A stretch of DNA of 50,080 bases from assembly GCA_903938815.1 (NCBI GenBank), contig CAJAES010000037.1, forward strand, positions 1 to 50,080, in the 5' to 3' direction. Positions 33,392 to 41,512 of the stretch are shown piece after piece. The notes below the pieces were generated by a model. The model was not told the origin of the DNA. It made no database searches and saw only the letters and a program-made list of their open reading frames with translations. Source of the DNA: an uncultured beta proteobacterium. Its GTDB lineage: Bacteria; Pseudomonadota; Gammaproteobacteria; Burkholderiales; Burkholderiaceae_C. The position numbers and the translations under genes are program-made. The number at the start of each line of letters is the position of its first letter. The first letter of the stretch is position 1.

Positions 33392-36265
33392 ATGACAGTC
33401 AACCAGAACGCTGATTCCACCGCCATCACGTCCCCCGCCGCCAGCGGCGCTGTCGAGACCACCGACATGAAACCGGTTGTGGTCCGGGGGTTCGTCGACG
33501 GCGTGACCGGCATCGAGGTGATCGGCTGGGCCGCACGCGATGCCCAGGGCCCATGCGACGTGCAGGTGATCGTCGACGACCAGTGGGTCGCCACCGGCAA
33601 GGCCATCGACTTCCGGGCCGACCTGGTGGAAGCAGGCATCGGCAAGGGCGAACACGGCTTCCGGATTGCCCTTCCCACCTCGTTCATCGACGGCAAGACG
33701 CACCGCGTGAAGGTGCAGGCCGGCGACAGCGGTCAGACCCTGGATCCGGGCGAACTCACATTCAAGCTGGCGCCCGAGGTGTTCGGTGTGGTCGAGAAGC
33801 TCGACGGTGCCTTCGTGCAAGGTTGGCTACAGGATCTGCTGAGGCCCGGCACGCCCCACGATGTGGAACTGCTCGTGGACGGCAAGCTATCGGGTACCGG
33901 CCGCGCGGAACACGCCGGCGAAGGCGGCTTGCGCTTCTCGCTGCGCCTGCCCGTCGACGCCATGGATGGCCGTCCGCATCACATCGTCGTACGCACTCTG
34001 AAGCCGCAACGCGTGATCGGCGAGCTCGCGGCCATCACGCGCAGCATGCAGACGCCCGACGATGCCTTGCGCCGCTTCAGTGGCGGCTACGTCAACTCGG
34101 CGTTGCTGCAGGGCGCGGCCTTGCGCTACGAATCCCTGCGCCGAGGGGTCGCGGCGATCAACGCCGCGTTGGAGGACGGCACCCTGGCGCCTGAGGCGGC
34201 GCTAGCGCGCCTGCAGCAGCTTCACAGCGTGCACGAACAGGTGGTTCTGGGCTTCGAAACCGATGGCGATACGGCGCTGCGCACGCGGCCGGTGCTGGAG
34301 TTCCCGGCGGTCGAAACGCCCGACGTCTCGCTAGTGATCCCGGTGCACAACAAGTTCGAGGTCACCTACCACTGCCTCGCATCGCTGCTGCTGGCACCGA
34401 ACCGGGCGACGTTCGAGGTCATCCTCGTAGACGACGGCTCGAGCGACAAGACGCTGGACGTCGCAGAGTTGGTGCGTGGCATCGTCACGATCCGCCACGA
34501 AACCTCGCAGGGATTCATCCACAGCTGCAACGCAGGAGGCAAGCTGGCGCGCGGCAAATATGTCGTGATGCTGAACAACGACACCGAGGTCACGCCCGCA
34601 TGGCTGGACGAACTCGTGCACGTGTTCGACCACTTCGACGATGTCGGCATGGCCGGCGCCAAGCTGCTGTACCCGAACGGCACGCTGCAGGAAGCGGGCG
34701 GCATCGTCTGGGGCAGTGGCGACCCGTGGAACTACGGCAGGAACGGCAACCCGCGCGACCCGCGTTACAACTACGCGCGTCAGGTCGACTACCTATCGGG
34801 CGCCTGCGTGATGCTGCCCACCGCGCTGTGGCACGAGATCGGCGGATTCGACGAGCTCTACGTCCCGGCCTACTTCGAGGACACCGACCTCGCCTTCCGA
34901 GTGCGCGACAAGGGCTACAAAACGGTCTACACGCCGTTCTCGCAGGTGATCCACTTCGAGGGCATCAGCAGCGGCACCAGCGTCACCTCGGGCACCAAGC
35001 GCTTCCAGCAGATCAACAAGCCCAAGTTCAAGAACCGCTGGCTCTCGGCGTTCCGCGGTAACGGCCCGGTCGGCAAGGAACCGGACCTCGCCAAGGACCG
35101 CCACGTGCGCTTTCGCGTGCTGGTGATCGACGCCGCGACGCCGCAGCCCGACAAGGATGCCGGCAGCTACGCCGCGCTCCAGGAGATGCGGCTGCTGCAG
35201 TCGCTGGGCTGCAAGCTGACCTTCGTACCCGAGAACCTTGCCTGGCTCGGCACCTACACCGAGGTGCTGCAACGCGCCGGCATCGAGTGCCTGTACTCGC
35301 CCTTTTCCTTGTCAGTGTCCGAAGTGGTCGAGCGCCGCGGCAGCGAGTTCGACTTCATCTACATCACGCGCTATTCGGTTGCGGAGCGCCACATCGACGC
35401 TATCCGCCGTCATGCGCCTCAGGCCAAGGTACTGTTCAATAACGCAGACCTCCACTTCCTGCGCGAGCTGCGCTCGGCCATTGCCAAGAAGGACAAGGAG
35501 ATGCTGGGCGCCGCGCTGCGCACCCGCGACGCCGAACTCGCCGTGATGCGCAAGGTCGATCTCGTGCTGTCGTACAACGAGATCGAGCACGCGGTCATCC
35601 TGTCGCACAACCTGGACTCGACGCGAGTCGCGCGTTGTCCGTGGGTCGTGGAGCGCCCGGGCTCGGTACCGCCCTTCGAGGCGCGCTCCGGCATCGCCTT
35701 CCTGGGCGGCTATGGGCACAGCCCGAACGTCGAGGCCGTGGAGTATTTCGTGCGGGACGTGATGCCGCTGCTGCGCGAGCGCCTGCCGGGCGTCGAACTT
35801 CGCCTGTACGGCAGCAACATGCCGAAGGAGATGGTTGAGCGTTTCGAGGACGAGGAGAACGTCTCGACGCCAGGCTGGGTTCCGACCGTGGAAGAGGTCT
35901 ACGACGGCTGCCGCGTGTTCATCGCGCCGCTGCTCAGCGGTGCCGGCATCAAGGGCAAGGTCATCGGCGCACTGGCGCACGGCGTGCCCTGCGTGCTGTC
36001 CCCGATGGCGGCCGAAGGTACCGGCCTGCGCGACGGATTGGAAGCCCTGATCGCAGGTACCCCGAAGGCCTGGGTGGATACGATTGCAAGGCTGTACGAG
36101 GACCCGTCGGCCTGGGCCGCCTTGCAGCAGGCCGCCTGGATCTACACCGAGCGCGAGTTCGGCTTCACGCGAGGTCGGCAGTTGATGCAGCAGGCGCTGG
36201 AAGCCGTGGAGATCTTCGCGACGCCGGAGCCTGCCTGCCTGGTCCACGACATGCGCACGACCTGA
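33392..36265 (+). CDS. Multidomain glycosyltransferase: two beta domains, GT2 and GT4 domains
   Basis: The 957-residue protein has four parts. Residues about 28-120 and 125-215 are related beta-rich domains (VRGFVDGVTGIEVIGWA, then VFGVVEKLDGAFVQGWL, each ending with a DGxxHxxxV segment). A GT2 domain begins at 312 (VSLVIPVHNKFEVTYHCL) with VDDGSSD near 346, LNNDTEVTP near 393 and FEDTDLAFRVRDKGY as the acceptor motif. From 575 a GT4 domain runs to about 930 with PLLSGAGIKGKVIGALAHGVP. The GT2 part belongs to the rhamnosyl/galactosyl group seen in O-antigen enzymes such as WbbD-like fusions. It probably builds part of the exported polymer. It starts 37 bp after the previous gene with no obvious ribosome site. 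Confidence 0.88.
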   Translation: MTVNQNADSTAITSPAASGAVETTDMKPVVVRGFVDGVTGIEVIGWAARDAQGPCDVQVIVDDQWVATGKAIDFRADLVEAGIGKGEHGFRIALPTSFIDGKTHRVKVQAGDSGQTLDPGELTFKLAPEVFGVVEKLDGAFVQGWLQDLLRPGTPHDVELLVDGKLSGTGRAEHAGEGGLRFSLRLPVDAMDGRPHHIVVRTLKPQRVIGELAAITRSMQTPDDALRRFSGGYVNSALLQGAALRYESLRRGVAAINAALEDGTLAPEAALARLQQLHSVHEQVVLGFETDGDTALRTRPVLEFPAVETPDVSLVIPVHNKFEVTYHCLASLLLAPNRATFEVILVDDGSSDKTLDVAELVRGIVTIRHETSQGFIHSCNAGGKLARGKYVVMLNNDTEVTPAWLDELVHVFDHFDDVGMAGAKLLYPNGTLQEAGGIVWGSGDPWNYGRNGNPRDPRYNYARQVDYLSGACVMLPTALWHEIGGFDELYVPAYFEDTDLAFRVRDKGYKTVYTPFSQVIHFEGISSGTSVTSGTKRFQQINKPKFKNRWLSAFRGNGPVGKEPDLAKDRHVRFRVLVIDAATPQPDKDAGSYAALQEMRLLQSLGCKLTFVPENLAWLGTYTEVLQRAGIECLYSPFSLSVSEVVERRGSEFDFIYITRYSVAERHIDAIRRHAPQAKVLFNNADLHFLRELRSAIAKKDKEMLGAALRTRDAELAVMRKVDLVLSYNEIEHAVILSHNLDSTRVARCPWVVERPGSVPPFEARSGIAFLGGYGHSPNVEAVEYFVRDVMPLLRERLPGVELRLYGSNMPKEMVERFEDEENVSTPGWVPTVEEVYDGCRVFIAPLLSGAGIKGKVIGALAHGVPCVLSPMAAEGTGLRDGLEALIAGTPKAWVDTIARLYEDPSAWAALQQAAWIYTEREFGFTRGRQLMQQALEAVEIFATPEPACLVHDMRTT

Positions 36266-36280
36266 TTCTGCTGAACAAAG

Positions 36281-37021
36281 ATGCGCAAGTTCATCCTCCA
36301 CTACCACTTCTTCAAGAACGCAGGCACCTCGGTCGACGCGATGCTGAAGAAGAACTTCGGGGCCGCATGGGGAACCCGCGAGTTCGACGGCAGTCATGGC
36401 CAGGTGATGCAACAGGTGGCCGATTGGATCCGGTCGAATCCTCACACCCTCGCGTTCTCGTCCCACACGGCGCATATGCCGCCGCCCAAGGGGCCGGCGC
36501 TGCAGTGCTTCCCGGTGCTCTTCGTGCGGCACCCGATCGACCGCATTGCCTCGGCCTACTACTTCGAACGCAAGCAAGGAGGTGATGGATTCGGCGCCGT
36601 GCTCGCGCGCAACACCACCCTAGCAGGTTATATCGAGGTGCGGCTTTCGATGAGCTACGACGCGCAATGCCGCGACTTCCACAGCTACAGGCTGGGCCAG
36701 ATGTTCCCCAGTGACACCGGAAGCCAGGCCGAACGCGCCCTGCGTGCCGTCAAGGAACTGCCCTTCGTGGGTCTGGTCGAGGCCTACGAGCAGTCGATCC
36801 GGCGCATGACCGCCTGGCTCCAGCCGCACTTCCCGCAGGTCCAGGCGGTCGTGATGGCTCGCAACACCAGCCGCGACCACTCAGCGCCGCTCGACATTCG
36901 TCTGGCCGAAGTGCGTGAGGAGATAGGCAACGCGCTCTACCGCCGCCTGGAGGAAATCAACGAGGCGGACTTCGCGGTTTACGAAGCCGTGCGCGCAAAC
37001 TATCAGGGGCAGGTAGCGTGA
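36281..37021 (+). CDS. Sulfotransferase-family protein (family 2 type)
   Basis: The 246-residue protein has the cytoplasmic sulfotransferase fold: the 5'-phosphosulfate segment HYHFFKNAGTSVDAML near residue 7 and the 3'-phosphate motif LFVRHPIDRIASAYYF near 85. The KNAGTS form is characteristic of the group that sulfates sugars in polysaccharides and Golgi-type glycans. It has no membrane segment. It sits directly after the large glycosyltransferase gene and overlaps the WcbI gene by GTGA, so it is part of the ABC-export operon and probably decorates the capsule before export. Activity needs PAPS, whose synthesis genes are not in the window. Confidence 0.82.
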   Translation: MRKFILHYHFFKNAGTSVDAMLKKNFGAAWGTREFDGSHGQVMQQVADWIRSNPHTLAFSSHTAHMPPPKGPALQCFPVLFVRHPIDRIASAYYFERKQGGDGFGAVLARNTTLAGYIEVRLSMSYDAQCRDFHSYRLGQMFPSDTGSQAERALRAVKELPFVGLVEAYEQSIRRMTAWLQPHFPQVQAVVMARNTSRDHSAPLDIRLAEVREEIGNALYRRLEEINEADFAVYEAVRANYQGQVA

Positions 37022-37935
37022 ATCGCAAGCTGCGGTTCGCCGTGGTCGGCAACTGCCAGGCGCGGCCGCTGGCGCAGACACTCTCGGCCTTGGTCGAAGG
37101 CGGCGCCGAGATCACGACCGTGGCCGTGGTGCACCTGCTGAAGGACAGCGACGAAAAGGCCCACGCGGATGCCCTGAACGGCGCGGACTGGATCCTTGCG
37201 CAGACCGTGGCCGACACCTACCCCTGCCGCTTCATACAGACCAACGCCCTGCGGGAAAGCCACGGCGCCAAGGTGCTGACCTGGCCGAACCTGTTCTTTG
37301 GCGGCTACAACCCCGAACTGATGTATGTGCGCGACAAGGACCGTCGGCCGCTGCCCGGCCCGCTCGGCGATTACCACAGCGCAACCGTGCTGGCCGCCTG
37401 GCGCGCGGGCATGGACATCGACAGCGCGCTGGCGCTGAATTCCGACGACCGCTACAACCGCAGGCTCTACGAAGGCGCTGCCGAGCGCGCGCTGCGCGAA
37501 CTGGGCCGGCGCGAGGCCCTGACCGACATCCGCGTGGCGGACTGGATCCGGGAACGCGTCTGGACCCAGCGACTGTTCTTCACGTTCAACCACCCGGCAC
37601 AGGCCCTGATCGCGGAGACCGCGCGCCAACTGTGCGTGCGTGCCGGCCTCGCACCGGCCTCGACGCAGCAGCCGGCGAGTGCCTCGGAACCCCTGAGCCA
37701 GTACCGGCTCCCGATGAACCCCTGGGTCCGCGCCATGCAGGGCGCCACCTTGCAGGACCCCGAAGACTGCGCAGGCGTCGAAGTACTGGAGGTGGCACCC
37801 GGCAGAGTGGTCACCGGGGCACGACGGCAGTGGCCGCTGGATGAGGCCATTGCCTCCTTCTATCGCATCTACGATGTCTGTGGCGCCGACCTTCCGCCGC
37901 CACCGAAGCCCGTTCCGCCGAGAGCCCCCGCATGA
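37018..37935 (+). CDS. wcbI: WcbI-family polysaccharide biosynthesis protein (putative acyltransferase)
   Basis: This 305-residue protein begins VVGNCQARPLAQTLSAL, the signature of WcbI, which is encoded in Burkholderia capsule loci and binds coenzyme A. The conserved core continues with ILAQTVADTYPCRF, TWPNLFFGGYNPELMY and a late FTFNHPAQALI. WcbI is thought to be an acetyltransferase acting on capsule; the reaction is not fully proven. No signal peptide is present, so it should act in the cytoplasm. The GTG start overlaps the sulfotransferase stop and its own stop overlaps the next sulfotransferase start (ATGA). The C-terminal 60 residues are Pro-rich and less typical. Confidence 0.85.
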   Translation: MNRKLRFAVVGNCQARPLAQTLSALVEGGAEITTVAVVHLLKDSDEKAHADALNGADWILAQTVADTYPCRFIQTNALRESHGAKVLTWPNLFFGGYNPELMYVRDKDRRPLPGPLGDYHSATVLAAWRAGMDIDSALALNSDDRYNRRLYEGAAERALRELGRREALTDIRVADWIRERVWTQRLFFTFNHPAQALIAETARQLCVRAGLAPASTQQPASASEPLSQYRLPMNPWVRAMQGATLQDPEDCAGVEVLEVAPGRVVTGARRQWPLDEAIASFYRIYDVCGADLPPPPKPVPPRAPA

Positions 37936-38642
37936 CACGCTTTCTCATCATCGCCCCTGCGCGATCCGGCAGCACCCTGCTGCGGGAGATGCTCAACCGG
38001 CACCCCGAGGTCTGCTGCCACGGCGAGGTCTTCGGCGTGCATCGCGTGCTGGGCCATTCGACCCATGCGATGCGCGCGCTGGACCCGGAACTGGCCCTGA
38101 AGCTGAGGCGGCGCGATCCGGTGGCGTTTCTCGAGGCGCAGGTCTTCGCTTCGAAGAGGCCTGTCACAGGCTTCAAGCTGCTCTACAGCCAGATGCTGCA
38201 GATGGAGTTCGCGCCGGTTCTTCAACGCCTGATCGAGATGCCGGATCTGCGCGTGGTGCATCTCTGGAGGCGCGATCTGATCGCGCGCCATGTGTCCGAG
38301 GCGCGGCTGCGCCTGAAGGCTGCACAGCGCCAGGCGGCACCCGGGACCGGCGCCACGCTGGAGCATGCTTTGCGGCCGGCCCTGGTGGAGCGGGCCTGTC
38401 GCATCAATCTGGCCGGCCGTGCCTGCGCCGTGCAGCTCTTCGCGCGGCAACCCGCCATGGCGCTGGACTACGAGCACTTCATAGAAGACCAAGCAGCGCA
38501 GAGCACGCGGCTGTGCAGCTTCCTCGGCGTCGACCCCCAGCGCTGGCCCACGTTGCCGGACAAGGGCGGCGAGCCGTCCGACCCTGAAATCGACCGCCTG
38601 AAGCGCCTTCCGGCGCTGCAGGCCTATCAAGACCACGCCTGA
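37932..38642 (+). CDS. Sulfotransferase-family protein (P-loop type)
   Basis: The 236-residue protein starts RFLIIAPARSGSTLLREML, the 5'-phosphosulfate loop of sulfotransferases, followed by LNRHPEVCCHGEVFG. The segment VVHLWRRDLIARHVSEARL near 110 corresponds to the 3'-phosphate-binding motif, though with Trp-Arg-Arg-Asp in place of the common Arg-x-Pro. It most resembles the Stf0-like and nodulation-type sulfotransferases in layout. It is in the same tightly overlapping run as the preceding sulfotransferase and wcbI. The altered second motif leaves some doubt about activity; another nucleotide-dependent role cannot be excluded. Confidence 0.72.
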   Translation: MTRFLIIAPARSGSTLLREMLNRHPEVCCHGEVFGVHRVLGHSTHAMRALDPELALKLRRRDPVAFLEAQVFASKRPVTGFKLLYSQMLQMEFAPVLQRLIEMPDLRVVHLWRRDLIARHVSEARLRLKAAQRQAAPGTGATLEHALRPALVERACRINLAGRACAVQLFARQPAMALDYEHFIEDQAAQSTRLCSFLGVDPQRWPTLPDKGGEPSDPEIDRLKRLPALQAYQDHA

Positions 38643-38656
38643 CCCCGCGGACCCCC

Positions 38657-39670
38657 ATGAACCACGACGCGTTGATTCGCACGCTCTTCCAGGGCTTCCT
38701 GCACCGGGAACCACGCCCGCCTGAGCTCGCCCAGTGGCAACGGCGCCTGGCCGGCGGCCTGTCCGCCGAAGGCTTTGCGCAGGAACTGCTGGACTCGAAG
38801 GAGTTCGACAACGTACGCCGCAAGCAGAAGAGCCTGTTCGTGCCGCCGGGCCACTTCTACAGCCCCATCGTCGACGTGGAACAGGTCAAGGCGCGATATG
38901 GCCAGCATCCGGCCGACATCGCCCCCGAAGCCATCCGCGTGGATGCCGACGCCATGCGCAGGCAGTGGGCCGAACTGCTGCCCTTCCTGCAGGACATTCC
39001 CTTCCCCGAGGACGCGGACCCGGCGTGCCGCTACTTCTTCCGCAACCCGGCCTTCGGCTACGGCGACGGCAGCATCCTGCACGCCATGCTGCGGCGCCAC
39101 CGCCCGAAGCGCCTGGTGGAAGTGGGCTCGGGCCACTCCTCGGCCTGCAGCATCGAGACCATCGACCGCTATCTGGGCGGCGAGGTCGAGGTCAGTTTCG
39201 TCGAGCCCTACCCCGCGCTGCTGCTCAAGCTGCTGGGCGAGGAGCGTGCAGCACGCTGCACCATCCACGCCACCGGCGTCCAGGACACCGACCCGGCCGT
39301 GTTCACGCAGCTGGAGGCGGGCGACTTCCTGTTCATCGACTCCACGCACGTGATGAAGACGGGCAGCGACGTCTGCCACGAGCTCTTCAATGTCCTGCCG
39401 CTGATCAAGCCGGGCGTCTTCGTGCACTTCCACGACATCTTCTGGCCCTTCGAGTACAGCCCGAACTGGGTGGTCAAGGAGAACCGGTCGTGGAACGAGA
39501 TCTACGGCCTGCGGGCTTTCCTGATGTACAACGATGCGTTCGAGATCGTGTTCTTCAACGACTGGTTCGCACGCCACGGGCGCGACCTCATCGCGAGCGG
39601 ATACCCGGCGATGCTGACGAACACCGGGGGCAGCATCTGGCTGCGCAAGACCCGTGCGGGGCGAGAGTAG
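38657..39670 (+). CDS. Class I SAM-dependent methyltransferase with a small N-terminal helical domain
   Basis: Residues 1-55 of this 337-residue protein form a short helical domain resembling DUF4214 (LFQGFLHREPRPPELAQW, ELLDSKEFDN). The rest is a methyltransferase: the SAM loop LVEVGSGHSSACS lies near residue 154, the acidic VEPYP near 181, and LFIDSTHVMKTGSDV with HFHDIFWPFEY follow, as in the Methyltransf_24 group linked with cephalosporin-hydroxylase-like and glycan methyltransferases. It probably methylates a sugar hydroxyl or the chain end. No membrane segment is seen. It starts 14 bp after the sulfotransferase gene within the same operon. Confidence 0.82.
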   Translation: MNHDALIRTLFQGFLHREPRPPELAQWQRRLAGGLSAEGFAQELLDSKEFDNVRRKQKSLFVPPGHFYSPIVDVEQVKARYGQHPADIAPEAIRVDADAMRRQWAELLPFLQDIPFPEDADPACRYFFRNPAFGYGDGSILHAMLRRHRPKRLVEVGSGHSSACSIETIDRYLGGEVEVSFVEPYPALLLKLLGEERAARCTIHATGVQDTDPAVFTQLEAGDFLFIDSTHVMKTGSDVCHELFNVLPLIKPGVFVHFHDIFWPFEYSPNWVVKENRSWNEIYGLRAFLMYNDAFEIVFFNDWFARHGRDLIASGYPAMLTNTGGSIWLRKTRAGRE

Positions 39671-39673
39671 GCC

Positions 39674-41506
39674 ATGAGCAAAGTCCTGGTGATCGGGCAC
39701 AGCCACATCACGGCCCTGATGAACGGCGCTGAAGTCAATGACGCCCACCCAGGCGTCTCGTTCGACTTCCTGCTGTTGCGCCAGCCCGAGATGCGAGTCG
39801 CCGCCACTGACGGCATGTCGGAGCGGGACCACAAGAAGCTGACCAATCGGGTCGACGGCATCGACAAGGCAGCGGTCGCCCAGCGCATCGCTTCGGCAGG
39901 CGCGGACGTGGCGGTGCTCTGCGTCAACGGCAACGAGCACTCGGGCCTGGGCCTGCTGCGCTCGAGCGGGATCGGAGCCGCGGAAAAGGTCGCGCGCGTG
40001 CGCGACGTGGTGCTGGGCCGGCTCCCGGAATGGCTGGACTTTCTTCTGCCGCTGCTGCCGCGCCGGGTCCTGTTCTACACATCGCCGCCGCCTGTGGGAG
40101 CCGACACGCTGGAGGGGAACTTTCCGGACGAACGGATCGCGAACTTCCGCGGCCTGCCCCTGGAGCCGCCGGCCACACGGCGGCGTGTCTGGGAAGCGCA
40201 GTGCGACACCGTGCGCACCTTGTGCGCCCAGCGAGGCATCGAGTACGTGTCGCTTCCAGCCGAGGTCTTCAACCCGCAGGGCCTGCTCGACCGCCGGTTC
40301 TGGGGCGCCGACCCCATGCACGGAAATGCGGCCTACGGGCGCACGGTGCTCGAACATCTGGCGCGGTCGATCGAAGCACCGCCCGCAGCCCCGGCCCAGC
40401 CGGACACGCGCCCTGCCGCGCCGCGTCACCCCTACACTGACCTGCCCGACACTTCCTTCTGGAAGCAGTCGATCTCCACGCGTGCGCCGGGCGAAGTCGA
40501 CCCTGTGCTGGAACCCCCCTTCCGCATCGGTCGCAAGGACCGCGTCGCCACCGCCGGCAGCTGCTTCGCGCAGCACATCTCCAAGCGCCTGCGCGGCGCC
40601 GGCTTCCGCTACATGGTGGCCGAGCCGGGCCCCGCCGACGCTGCCGCTGGCGAGCAGCGCGGCTTCTACGATTTCAGCGCACGCTACGGCAACATCTACA
40701 CCGCTCGCCAGCTGCTGCAGCTCTTCGACCGCGCATTCGGCTACTACCGGCCGACGGAGCGGGTGTGGGCCCGGCACGAGGGCGGCTTCTGCGACCCCTT
40801 CCGGCCGCGCATAGAGCCCGAGGGTTTCGCCACCGAAGCAGCCGTCGAAGCCGACGCTCGGCAGCATCTGGCCGCCGTGCGCCGCATGTTCCGGCAGCTC
40901 GACGTCTTCGTCTTCACGCTCGGCCTGACCGAGTGCTGGACATCACGCTTGGACGGTGCGGCCTACCCGGTGGCGCCTGGCGTCGTGGGCGGCACCTATG
41001 ACCCCGACCAGCACGTCTTCGAGAATTTCTCCGTGAGCGACGTGGTGGCCGACCTGAACCGCTTCCTTCAGAAGCTGCGGCTGGTGAACCCGCGTGCGCG
41101 GATGCTGCTCACGGTGTCTCCGGTGCCGCTGGTGGCCACTGCGGCTGACCGGCACGTGCTGGTGTCCACCGTCTACTCGAAGTCGGTTCTGCGGGTGGCG
41201 GCGGAAGAGATCAGCCAGCGCCACGAAGGCGTCTGCTACTTCCCGTCGTACGAGATCATCACCGGCCCGCACGCGGTGGGCGGCTACTTCGAGGCCGACC
41301 GGCGCAGCGTCACGGCGGCCGGTGTCGACCACGTGATGCGTGTCTTCATGAGCCACATGACCGATGCGCAGGGCACGGCGGGCAAGCCGGACGGTTCGGC
41401 GGACGGTTCGGCGGACGGTTCGGCGGATGGCGGCACGGCGGCATCGATCGACCAGCTGGAAGCCCTGGCGGACGCAGCCTGCGACGAGGAAGTGCTCGCT
41501 CGGTAA
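39674..41506 (+). CDS. GSCFA-domain protein with an additional N-terminal SGNH-like domain
   Basis: The 610-residue protein combines two esterase-like domains. Residues 1-235 look like an SGNH hydrolase: IGHSHI puts a serine at 10, a VNGN segment near 79 supplies Gly/Asn, and ADPMHGN gives Asp213 and His216. From about 270 it is a GSCFA domain, with the name-giving motif AGSCFAQHI (Ser296) followed by FSARYGNIYTARQLLQL, TLGLTECW and LLTVSPVPL. GSCFA proteins are found next to polysaccharide genes and are suspected acyltransferases or esterases. No signal peptide is visible. Near the end, three copies of Asp-Gly-Ser-Ala are encoded by a perfect 12-bp repeat. It is the last gene of the ABC block. 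Confidence 0.82.
   Translation: MSKVLVIGHSHITALMNGAEVNDAHPGVSFDFLLLRQPEMRVAATDGMSERDHKKLTNRVDGIDKAAVAQRIASAGADVAVLCVNGNEHSGLGLLRSSGIGAAEKVARVRDVVLGRLPEWLDFLLPLLPRRVLFYTSPPPVGADTLEGNFPDERIANFRGLPLEPPATRRRVWEAQCDTVRTLCAQRGIEYVSLPAEVFNPQGLLDRRFWGADPMHGNAAYGRTVLEHLARSIEAPPAAPAQPDTRPAAPRHPYTDLPDTSFWKQSISTRAPGEVDPVLEPPFRIGRKDRVATAGSCFAQHISKRLRGAGFRYMVAEPGPADAAAGEQRGFYDFSARYGNIYTARQLLQLFDRAFGYYRPTERVWARHEGGFCDPFRPRIEPEGFATEAAVEADARQHLAAVRRMFRQLDVFVFTLGLTECWTSRLDGAAYPVAPGVVGGTYDPDQHVFENFSVSDVVADLNRFLQKLRLVNPRARMLLTVSPVPLVATAADRHVLVSTVYSKSVLRVAAEEISQRHEGVCYFPSYEIITGPHAVGGYFEADRRSVTAAGVDHVMRVFMSHMTDAQGTAGKPDGSADGSADGSADGGTAASIDQLEALADAACDEEVLAR
41389..41425 (+). repeat. 12-bp in-frame tandem repeat in the GSCFA gene
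   Basis: GGACGGTTCGGC is repeated three times and followed by a partial, altered copy. It encodes three DGSA units in a low-complexity linker, so unit gain or loss would not shift the frame. Confidence 0.85.
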
Positions 41507-41512
41507 CGGGCG

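Noticed and set aside
38627..40867. Long minus-strand frame opposite the methyltransferase and GSCFA genes
   Set aside because: Val/His/Gln/Asp-rich shadow of genes with clear motifs on the plus strand.
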